Source: Dehalococcoidia bacterium LH_S1 (GTDB taxonomy: Bacteria > Chloroflexota > Dehalococcoidia > SZUA-161 > SpSt-899). From it: a stretch of 17,485 nt of DNA. Positions 1 through 5,500 of the stretch are shown in pieces. Location of the stretch: assembly GCA_023660035.1 (NCBI GenBank), contig JAGXOF010000011.1:1-17485 (forward strand), written 5' to 3'. The notes beneath the pieces were generated by a model. That model was not told the DNA's origin. It saw nothing but the letters and a program-made list of their open reading frames with translations, and ran no database searches. Made by a program: the position numbers and the translations under genes. How positions within the stretch are numbered: position 1 is the first letter of the stretch; each line of letters starts with the position of its first letter.

Positions 1-246
1 ATAGAGAAGCGGGCGGATCTTATGCTTACCCTGGTGGATGCGTACAATGTTGATGGGGCGATACATTTTTCGCACTGGGGTTGCCGGCAGAGCAGCGGCG
101 GGGCTTACATCCTTCGTGAGCGACTTCAGGAGAGGGGAATTCCCATGTTGATTCTGAACAGCGATGGCGCGGAAAGTGCGGGCTTCTCCGAGGGGCAGGC
201 CTTTACCAGGATCGATGCGTTTCTTGAGACATTGGAGGGAAAATGA
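1..246 (+). CDS. 2-hydroxyacyl-CoA dehydratase family subunit, C-terminal end (partial)
   Basis: This reading frame is open from the left edge of the window, so only the last 81 residues are present and the true start lies outside. The tail carries a Cys in an HWGCRQ context. It also has a 'giP.l.l..D' stretch and a final 'Q..TRIDAFLE.L' motif, which closes most members of the HgdA/HgdB/BcrB/BcrC family (2-hydroxyglutaryl-CoA dehydratase D component, PF06050). Such subunits bind a [4Fe-4S] cluster and catalyse radical elimination of water from 2-hydroxyacyl-CoA, or reduction of benzoyl-CoA-type rings, in the cytoplasm of anaerobes. The next gene overlaps it by 4 bp and encodes the dedicated activase, which strongly supports the family call. 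Substrate and subunit (alpha or beta) cannot be told from this fragment. Confidence 0.8.
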   Translation: MEKRADLMLTLVDAYNVDGAIHFSHWGCRQSSGGAYILRERLQERGIPMLILNSDGAESAGFSEGQAFTRIDAFLETLEGK

Positions 247-1022
247 TAACCGCTGGAGTGGATGTCGGCTCGCTGTCAGCCGATGCTGTAGTTCTTAATG
301 ATGGTAAGGTCGCCGGGTATTCGGTTGTGAATACCGGAGCGGATATGCGCAGGGCGGCAACGCAATCCTATAATCAAGCTCTAGAACAGGCTGGGCTGGA
401 ACATTCGGATGTGGGGATGGTTGTTTCCACTGGATACGGGAGGTCCAGCGTTCCCTTCGCTTCAAAGGCAGTCACCGAGATAACATGCCATGGGAAGGGG
501 GCCAGATTCCTTTTCCCCGGAGCGAGCACAATAATCGATATCGGTGGGCAGGACAGCAAGGTGATCGAAGTCGGTGGGTTGGGGAAGGTAGTCGACTTTG
601 TAATGAATGACAGGTGTGCTGCGGGGACAGGTCGGTTCCTGGAGGTGATGGCCCAGGCCCTTGAGGTGGACCTTGGGGATATGGGCGAGGTATCACTCAA
701 GCACAAACACGATGTGGTCATAAGCAGCACCTGCACCGTTTTCGCCGAGTCCGAGGTTATCTCACTCCTCGCCAGTGGCTACTCCCGGGAGGAGATCCTA
801 AACGGGATTCACCAGGCGATAGCCAGCAGGGTCTATGCCCTGGGAATGAAGCTGCGCATCCGCGACGAGGTGGTCCTTACCGGTGGGGTTGTGAAGAATA
901 TCGCGGTGGCGAGGGCTCTGGAGAAAAGACTTGGCATGAAGCTCAAGACCCCGCCTGAGCCCCAGATTGTAGGGGCGCTGGGCGCCGCGCTCCATGCCCG
1001 AAGCCTTGTTGATCATTCGTAG
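243..1022 (+). CDS. ATP-dependent activase of 2-hydroxyacyl-CoA dehydratase / benzoyl-CoA reductase (HgdC/BcrD type)
   Basis: This 259-aa protein is full length for the BadF/BadG/BcrA/BcrD ASKHA ATPase family. Its N-terminal phosphate-binding loop is GVDVGS (residues 5-10), the second phosphate motif is DIGGQDSK (99-106) and the adenosine motif is LTGGVVKN (212-219). The two cysteines that hold the dimer-bridging [4Fe-4S] cluster are visible: Cys125 in NDRCAAGTG and Cys164 in STCTVFAESE. This spacing closely matches the known HgdC activator. The protein is expected to form a homodimer that couples ATP hydrolysis to low-potential electron transfer into the dehydratase or reductase. The ATG overlaps the upstream stop (ATGA) and sits behind a GGAGGG ribosome site at 235-240, so the pair is translationally coupled. 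Codon use is noticeably more G-rich than in the nusA operon. Confidence 0.93.
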   Translation: MITAGVDVGSLSADAVVLNDGKVAGYSVVNTGADMRRAATQSYNQALEQAGLEHSDVGMVVSTGYGRSSVPFASKAVTEITCHGKGARFLFPGASTIIDIGGQDSKVIEVGGLGKVVDFVMNDRCAAGTGRFLEVMAQALEVDLGDMGEVSLKHKHDVVISSTCTVFAESEVISLLASGYSREEILNGIHQAIASRVYALGMKLRIRDEVVLTGGVVKNIAVARALEKRLGMKLKTPPEPQIVGALGAALHARSLVDHS

Positions 1023-1039
1023 GGGGCTTATTTCCCCCC
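1022..1039 (+). terminator. Possible G5/C5 hairpin just after the activase gene
   Basis: A run of five G overlapping the activase TAG is followed by a 7-nt loop (CTTATTT) and six C, allowing a 5-bp pure GC stem. There is no U-tract behind it, so it may be a weak or factor-assisted terminator or a 3' mRNA-end structure rather than a true intrinsic terminator. Confidence 0.3.
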
Positions 1040-1043
1040 ATAG

Positions 1044-1253
1044 TGTCTGTGCCATATCTCCTCTATTGATCTAAACAAGGTTCCTGAGAAATACTATGCT
1101 TTTGATCAAGAAGGCTCTGAGCTTACTGAAGAGGCGAAGAGAATGTATGAAGAAGCGAGGATAAAAGACTCTTTTGCGCTGTTGAATAGAATTAGGCGTA
1201 CAACAGATAGTCGACCAATTGGGGCAGCCTACTGGGTCAATACTACAAATTAG
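1044..1253 (+). pseudogene. Orphan open frame, possible gene fragment without a start codon
   Basis: A frame of 69 codons is open between TAG at 1041 and TAG at 1251. It has no ATG before 1143 and no ribosome-binding site. The conceptual peptide is charged and helix-like, for example the stretches VPEKYYAFDQEG, TEEAKRMYEEA and LLNRIRRTTD. This composition is more protein-like than a random frame, but I do not recognise the family. It begins directly after the activase gene and is followed by other small pieces. I read it as the surviving C-terminal part of a lost gene. It may equally be non-coding; nothing here proves translation. Confidence 0.3.
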
Positions 1254-1394
1254 TATGGGTCACTACATTGAGGTCTCGTGCCTGAGAATGGTGAAGCCTA
1301 TCCGTTACCGGGCACTTCGTGGTAAAGATGGCCGCTACCACAAATTTGACAAGATTTTCAACTCTTGCTATACTGAACCTACAAACGGTTACGG

Positions 1395-1625
1395 ATGCAG
1401 GACAGGATGAAGTCGGAAGAAGAAGTTCAACGTGGGCTGGCATACTGGCAAGGCTACTTGGACGCCTTAAACTGGGCCAAGACTTATTCGGATAGGCCGG
1501 CGGAGATGGACACCAAATACCTCGAGGCGGAGTCTTCGGTACATATTTTGGAGTGGGTATTGAAGGAAGAAAGTGCTACTGACGAGGTAATGCCGGAGCA
1601 CACTAAGAGGGAGGAAGTCCTCTAG
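1395..1625 (+). CDS. Small hypothetical protein, helical, Trp-rich motif
   Basis: The ORF encodes 76 aa from ATG 1395, or 72 aa from ATG 1407, which has a better purine-rich site (AGGACAGG) directly upstream. The protein is acidic and predicted helical. A recognisable core is AYWQGYLDALNWA (around residues 17-29), followed by a second amphipathic stretch SVHILEWVLKEE (about 48-59). There are no catalytic motifs, membrane segments or cysteines. It lies alone between an orphan frame and a truncated gene, so it could be a small stand-alone regulator or binding protein, or another remnant. Function unknown; the ordered composition makes it more likely coding than its neighbours in this gap. Confidence 0.45.
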   Translation: MQDRMKSEEEVQRGLAYWQGYLDALNWAKTYSDRPAEMDTKYLEAESSVHILEWVLKEESATDEVMPEHTKREEVL

Positions 1626-1736
1626 GCTAGGAAAGTGCCGGTTTCCACTCAGGCACGTTCAGTCGCCGTCTGACTCGTCCGGCGGTATGATGCATCGTGC
1701 ATGGGCCAGTGCCCTCCCCGGCCGCGAGAGAGAGGC

Positions 1737-1865
1737 ATGGCACAAAAACGCAGTCGCAGAGAACGCAAACACGACCATAAGAAGCATACGCCGCCTGATC
1801 AATTGCTCCAACAAGGCCGGCAGAAGCTTGATGAAGGGAATCCCCGCGAGGCTTTCGATTGTTAA
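1737..1865 (+). pseudogene. Truncated N-terminal stump of a probable TPR-repeat protein
   Basis: An ATG with a good purine-rich ribosome site (GAGAGAGAGG, ending 1 nt upstream) opens a 42-codon frame that stops at TAA 1863. The first 20 residues are very basic (MAQKRSRRERKHDHKKH). They are followed by DQLLQQGRQKLDEGNPREAF, which fits helix A and the turn of a tetratricopeptide repeat (the usual pattern of L..G...L..G....A). The frame then ends abruptly at DC-stop, where a TPR protein would continue with helix B. The next 39 bases run straight into the end of ilvD. This suggests the 5' end of a longer gene whose remainder has been deleted. It might instead be a genuine 42-aa basic peptide. No further TPR sequence is visible within the window. 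Confidence 0.45.
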
Positions 1866-1904
1866 TAGTTGTCAGCCAAAAAACGATTAAATTATATTCC
1901 CTTG

Positions 1905-3563
1905 CTATCTCTTAAACACAGCCCCGGTATTTGCCGATGTCACCTTTTCCGCATATCGACTGAGGTAGCCGCTTTTAACCTTGGGTTCAAACTCAGGCAA
2001 ACTCGCCAGGCGCCTTGCGATTTCATTATCATCAAGTGCCACATCGAGTCTGCGATTTCGAATATCTACCTTTACTATATCACCTTCCTGCAGGGCAGCG
2101 ATAGGTCCACGCTCAGCAGCCTCGGGAGAGATGTGCCCGATTGCAGCCCCTCGGGTACCTCCGGAAAAACGGCCATCCGTAATAAGGGCCACTTTCTCCC
2201 CCAGTCCCATACCCGATATGAGAGAGGTAGGAGTCAACATCTCCGGCATGCCCGGTCCACCCTTTGGCCCTTCGTAACGAATCACCACCACATCACCCGG
2301 ATTGATAGCACCATCCATGATTCCCTTAGTAGCCTCATCTTCTGAATCGAAAAGGCGCGCAGGCCCCTGGTGCATCAGCATCTCCGGCACGACCGCAGCA
2401 CTCTTTACCACCGCTCCGTCCGGGGCCAGATTGCCAAAAAGCATTGTAAGCCCCCCCATTGGCGAATAGGGGTTATCTTTGGGGCGGATAACATCATAAT
2501 TGCTCACCTGCACCTCTGCAATGTTCTCCTCCAACAAGCGACCGGTGACTGTTTCCGTTTCAAGTCGCAATAACTCGCTAAGCTCCTTCATTACAGCCGG
2601 AATGCCGCCGGCCAAACCGAGGTCCTCAATATGATAGGATCCGGCAGGGCTCAGCTTGGCTATATGAGGAGTGCTCTCATTTATCTCATTAACCTTTGAT
2701 AAGGGGAAATCAATATTTGCCTCAGAAGCGATAGCCATCAGATGTAGCACAGAATTGGTACTGCCCCCCAGTGCCGTATCAACGGCAAAAGCATTGTGCA
2801 TCGAGTCCGCTGTAATGATATCCAGTGGCCGAGTATCCTCTCCCAGTAATTTCATTACCTTCCTGCCCGCCTGGCGGGCAAGCGCTATTCTCCGAGAATC
2901 AACAGCTGGGATAGTACCATTACCAGGAAGCGCTATTCCCAGTGCCTCAGCAAGGCAGTTCATGGTATTAGCAGTGAACATACCCGCACATGAACCCGCA
3001 CCAGGGCACGCGACTTGCTCGATACGGGATAGCTCCTCCTCTTCCATCGTCCCAGTCCTTACCTTACCCACCGCCTCAAACACGCTTATAAGGTCAACGG
3101 AATCGCCTTGCGGTAGACGTCCTGCAAGCATTGGCCCACCACTGACAAATATAGAGGGAATGTTGAGCCGAACCGCTGCCATCAGCATGCCGGGGACGAT
3201 CTTGTCACAATCAGCAACAAATACTAATGCATCGAAGGCATGTCCCTGCACCACCGTCTCTACTGAGTCAGCAATAAGTTCCCGGCTGGGGAGACTATTC
3301 CTCATACCAGGATGGTTCATAGCAATACCATCACATATGCCAATCGTATTGAACTCAAACGGCGTACCCCCAGCGCTATAGACCCCTTGCTTCACAGCTT
3401 CCACAACGCTCTTCAAGTGCATATGGCCAGGAATGATCTCATTAAAGCTGTTCACAATACCCACAAAAGGCTTTCTTATTTCCTCGTCTCCATGCCCCAA
3501 TGCATGCATAAGAGAACGGTGAGGAGCCCTCTCTATCCCTCGCTTCGTCACATCACTTCTCAT
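1905..3563 (-). CDS. ilvD: Dihydroxy-acid dehydratase
   Basis: This 552-aa protein is of normal length for IlvD/Edd family DHAD. It converts 2,3-dihydroxy-3-methyl-acids to 2-oxo acids, the shared penultimate step of valine and isoleucine synthesis (and of pantothenate and leucine precursors). Diagnostic stretches are FNTIGICDGIAM (71-82), LPSRELIADS (91-100), DCDKIVPGMLMA (118-129, Cys119), CPGAGSCAGMFTANTMN (186-202, Cys192) and SGGPM (141-145). Two cluster cysteines are present. The first ligand position, Cys in 'NEITPCN' of [2Fe-2S] DHADs, is NEIIPGH here (41-47), as in the E. coli enzyme. That points to an oxygen-sensitive [4Fe-4S]-type enzyme (inference). The ATG has AGGGGG 7 nt upstream. 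The gene is monocistronic, divergent from nusA, with no other ilv gene beside it. Confidence 0.97.
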   Translation of the reverse strand: MRSDVTKRGIERAPHRSLMHALGHGDEEIRKPFVGIVNSFNEIIPGHMHLKSVVEAVKQGVYSAGGTPFEFNTIGICDGIAMNHPGMRNSLPSRELIADSVETVVQGHAFDALVFVADCDKIVPGMLMAAVRLNIPSIFVSGGPMLAGRLPQGDSVDLISVFEAVGKVRTGTMEEEELSRIEQVACPGAGSCAGMFTANTMNCLAEALGIALPGNGTIPAVDSRRIALARQAGRKVMKLLGEDTRPLDIITADSMHNAFAVDTALGGSTNSVLHLMAIASEANIDFPLSKVNEINESTPHIAKLSPAGSYHIEDLGLAGGIPAVMKELSELLRLETETVTGRLLEENIAEVQVSNYDVIRPKDNPYSPMGGLTMLFGNLAPDGAVVKSAAVVPEMLMHQGPARLFDSEDEATKGIMDGAINPGDVVVIRYEGPKGGPGMPEMLTPTSLISGMGLGEKVALITDGRFSGGTRGAAIGHISPEAAERGPIAALQEGDIVKVDIRNRRLDVALDDNEIARRLASLPEFEPKVKSGYLSRYAEKVTSANTGAVFKR

Positions 3564-3626
3564 ATCATACCCCCTAGTTATCTAGGCAGAACCTACCCAA
3601 TGATAGCGGAAAACTACACATCTACA

Positions 3627-3655
3627 ATAATAAACGGTAGCAGATCCTACCGCAA
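3627..3655 (-). promoter_or_regulatory. Candidate ilvD promoter with palindrome in the spacer
   Basis: On the minus strand TTGCGG (plus-strand 3655-3650) and TATTAT (3632-3627) are separated by exactly 17 nt, leaving a leader of about 55-60 nt before the ilvD ATG. The -10 matches consensus at five of six bases; the -35 is weak. An inverted repeat, CGGTAG-6 nt-CTACCG (3635-3652), fills the spacer and overlaps the -35 element, a position suited to an operator. No regulator is identified. Confidence 0.45.
3635..3652. repeat. Inverted repeat CGGTAG-N6-CTACCG, operator-like
   Basis: Perfect 6-bp arms (3635-3640 and 3647-3652) surround the 6-bp centre CAGATC. It lies in the ilvD-nusA divergent spacer, inside the predicted ilvD promoter and well upstream of the nusA promoter. 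That location fits a repressor site for ilvD, but this is inference from position and symmetry only. Confidence 0.4.
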
Positions 3656-3716
3656 CTATGGATAAACCTTAGCATAGCTACATTTTAGTGTCAAGGAAGC
3701 CACTCTCAGACCAACC

Positions 3717-3745
3717 TTGAAATGCAGCGTTAAAAGTGCTATATT
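3717..3745 (+). promoter_or_regulatory. Sigma-70-type promoter of the nusA operon
   Basis: TTGAAA (3717-3722), a 17-nt spacer and TATATT (3740-3745) form one of the best promoter matches in the window. Transcription would begin near 3751-3753, about 60 nt ahead of the nusA ATG. The expected start falls immediately before the hairpin annotated at 3756-3780. Confidence 0.7.
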
Positions 3746-3755
3746 CGTTAAGTGG

Positions 3756-3780
3756 AAAGTGGGTGGACACCCACTTTTTT
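3756..3780 (+). terminator. Terminator-like hairpin in the nusA leader (possible attenuator)
   Basis: AAAGTGGGTG and CACCCACTTT are perfectly complementary around GA, giving an 8-10 bp stem, and are followed by an unbroken T run to 3780 with more T-rich sequence to 3788. That is the layout of an intrinsic terminator. It sits between the predicted promoter and nusA, starting only a few nucleotides after the likely transcription start. A read-through or attenuation control of nusA is therefore plausible, since NusA itself modulates hairpin termination. It could also simply be a 5' stabilising stem. Confidence 0.6.
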
Positions 3781-3812
3781 GAATTTTTATATAGAACCCT
3801 AGAGGTGCTCAA

Positions 3813-5165
3813 ATGAAGAACGAGTTTCTCTTGGCAATAACACAATTAGCAGCAGAAAGGAATCTGCCTAAAGACTTGGTCTTTAAGGTGGTAGAGGATG
3901 CCTTACTATCCACGTATCGCAAGGAGAAGGCACTTGAACCCTACGACCTATCCGTCAAGGTACATCCCAGTACAGGGGAGATAAAGGTCTATGCACATAA
4001 GACAGTGGTGGAATCACCAGAGGACGAGTCCCGGCAGATATCACTGGAAGAAGCCCGCAAAATAAGGGAAGATGTTAACATTGGCGATACCGTGGATGTG
4101 GTAGTTCGCGCCCCGGATGCGGGAAGAATCAGCGTAAATGTAGCTAAACAGGTCGTTATGCAGCGCCTTCACGAAGCGGAAAATGAGTTCATATTGGGGA
4201 CCTTCGCACATAGAGAGGGAGACATATTAAGCGGTGTAATACAGAGAAGGGAGGGGCATAACATCACCGTTGACCTTGGTAAGGCAGAGGGCATACTCCT
4301 TCCTTCAGAACAGGTCAGAACCGAGAATTATCGTCCTGGGCAGAGATTACGTTTGTATCTTCTGGAGGTAAGTCAAACCAGTAAGAGCCCGAGGATACTG
4401 TTATCCCGAACAAACATCAACCTGGTAAAACGCTTGTTTGAGCTTGAGGTGCCCGAGATCAGCAATGGCCTTGTGCAAATAGAAGCATTAGCTCGGGAAC
4501 CTGGAGTGCGGACCAAATTGGCTGTAGCGGAGGCACAGCAAGGCATCGATGCTGTGGGCTCCTGTATAGGGCTTCGAGGAATCAGGATCCAAAACGTTAT
4601 CAACGAGCTCCAGGGAGAGAAAATCGATATCGTCCAATGGTCACAGGACCCTAAAACGTTTATTGCCAATGCCCTAAGCCCAGCCCATGTACTGGAAGTA
4701 ACGGCCGATGCCGTTGAAGGTGCACTGGCGGTAGTTCCAGATAATCAATTCTCGCTGGCCATAGGCAGGGAAGGACAAAATGTTCGCCTTGCCGTCAATC
4801 TCACCGGCTGGAAAATAGATATCAAGAGTGCAAGTACTGTTGAGGAGGAACGCGCTACGCAGAGAGCTGAGGGAGCTATCGCGACCAAAGAACCTGTAGA
4901 GACTGAGGAACAAGAACCCGAGGAAGAAGCTGTTGCAGAAGGAGAGGAGAAGGAAGAGCTAATACCCCTTGAGTTGGTCATTGGCCAGAATACCTCACCA
5001 GATAAAAGTGGTGGCATTCGCTTCGCAGAGGACATTCTTCCCTCTAAAGCCAATACCCAGTCAAAAGAGGATAAGGGCAAGGAGAACTCGGCCACGAAGG
5101 GGGAAACCAAGAAAAAGAAACCCAAGAAAACGCAAGGGGAAGATGAAGAAGATTTGGAATACTGA
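3813..5165 (+). CDS. nusA: Transcription termination/antitermination factor NusA
   Basis: NusA binds RNA polymerase at the RNA exit channel and controls pausing, hairpin termination and antitermination. The protein has 450 aa. Residues 1-125 are the RNAP-binding domain (EFLLAITQLAAERNL, then VVEDALLSTYRKE). About 137-200 is the S1 domain, about 205-280 KH1 with GLRG at 253-256, and about 285-345 KH2 with GREG at 318-321. Residues 346-450 form a low-complexity tail, first glutamate-rich (EEQEPEEEAVAEGEEKEE) and then lysine-rich (KKKKPKK) with an acidic end. It lacks the AR1/AR2 repeats of the E. coli protein. The ATG follows AGAGGTG at 3801-3807. It is the first gene of the operon; the usual rimP is not upstream. 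The leader hairpin suggests autoregulation. Confidence 0.96.
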   Translation: MKNEFLLAITQLAAERNLPKDLVFKVVEDALLSTYRKEKALEPYDLSVKVHPSTGEIKVYAHKTVVESPEDESRQISLEEARKIREDVNIGDTVDVVVRAPDAGRISVNVAKQVVMQRLHEAENEFILGTFAHREGDILSGVIQRREGHNITVDLGKAEGILLPSEQVRTENYRPGQRLRLYLLEVSQTSKSPRILLSRTNINLVKRLFELEVPEISNGLVQIEALAREPGVRTKLAVAEAQQGIDAVGSCIGLRGIRIQNVINELQGEKIDIVQWSQDPKTFIANALSPAHVLEVTADAVEGALAVVPDNQFSLAIGREGQNVRLAVNLTGWKIDIKSASTVEEERATQRAEGAIATKEPVETEEQEPEEEAVAEGEEKEELIPLELVIGQNTSPDKSGGIRFAEDILPSKANTQSKEDKGKENSATKGETKKKKPKKTQGEDEEDLEY

Positions 5166-5173
5166 GGATAAGC

Positions 5174-5500
5174 ATGGTTCATATCAAGGGACATGTACCC
5201 GAGAGAACTTGCATTGCATGCAAACAAAAAAAGCCAAAGCGAGAACTTGTTCGAGTGATTTACAATCCGCAAGGAGAGGTTGAGATAGACCTCGATGGCA
5301 AGAAATCCGGGCGTGGTGCTTATCTCTGCAGGAATAGGCCATGCTGGGAGTTCGCACTTAATAGAGACAAAAAGGATCATCTAGCACAGGCGCTACGAAC
5401 CAGAATAGCACCTGAGAACAGGGCAAGTCTGCAAGAACATATTGATAACCTGCCAAGGGATGATCGAGAGGGAGTAAATGAGCCCAAGAGCATCAAATAA
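5174..5500 (+). CDS. ylxR: YlxR (DUF448) RNA-binding protein
   Basis: YlxR is a small nucleic-acid-binding protein encoded between nusA and infB in many bacteria; it has been reported as a nucleoid-associated or RNA-binding regulator, and its exact role is unsettled. The 108-aa sequence begins with the family signature PERTCIACKQKKPKRELVRV (residues 9-28) and continues to GRGAYLCRNRPCWEFAL (about 46-62), which forms the basic binding surface. The C-terminal 35 residues are a poorly conserved charged extension. The ATG lies 8 nt after nusA. Its GAGG site overlaps the nusA stop codon, and its own 3' end overlaps infB by 23 bp, so all three genes should be translationally coupled. Confidence 0.93.
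   Translation: MVHIKGHVPERTCIACKQKKPKRELVRVIYNPQGEVEIDLDGKKSGRGAYLCRNRPCWEFALNRDKKDHLAQALRTRIAPENRASLQEHIDNLPRDDREGVNEPKSIK

Noticed and set aside
1219..1410. 63-codon frame starting with TTG in the gene-poor gap
   Set aside because: Weak start, no ribosome site, overlaps both the orphan frame and the small ORF at 1395; coding cannot be supported, though the stretch PIRYRALRGKDGRYHKFD is mildly protein-like.
1635..1656. Inverted repeat GTGCC-N12-GGCAC in the gap before the TPR-like stump
   Set aside because: Only 5-bp arms, long loop and no T tract; expected by chance in GC-rich sequence, and no transposase or target duplication supports an insertion-sequence end.
1866..1904. T-rich stretch after ilvD on the minus strand as a terminator
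   Set aside because: A run of six T is present but no stem precedes it, so an intrinsic terminator cannot be supported.
2671..3381. 236-codon plus-strand open frame inside ilvD
   Set aside because: Antisense shadow of a certain gene; no recognisable domain and no start signal.
4745..5380. 211-codon minus-strand open frame across nusA/ylxR
   Set aside because: Serine-rich shadow of the glutamate-rich NusA tail and of ylxR.
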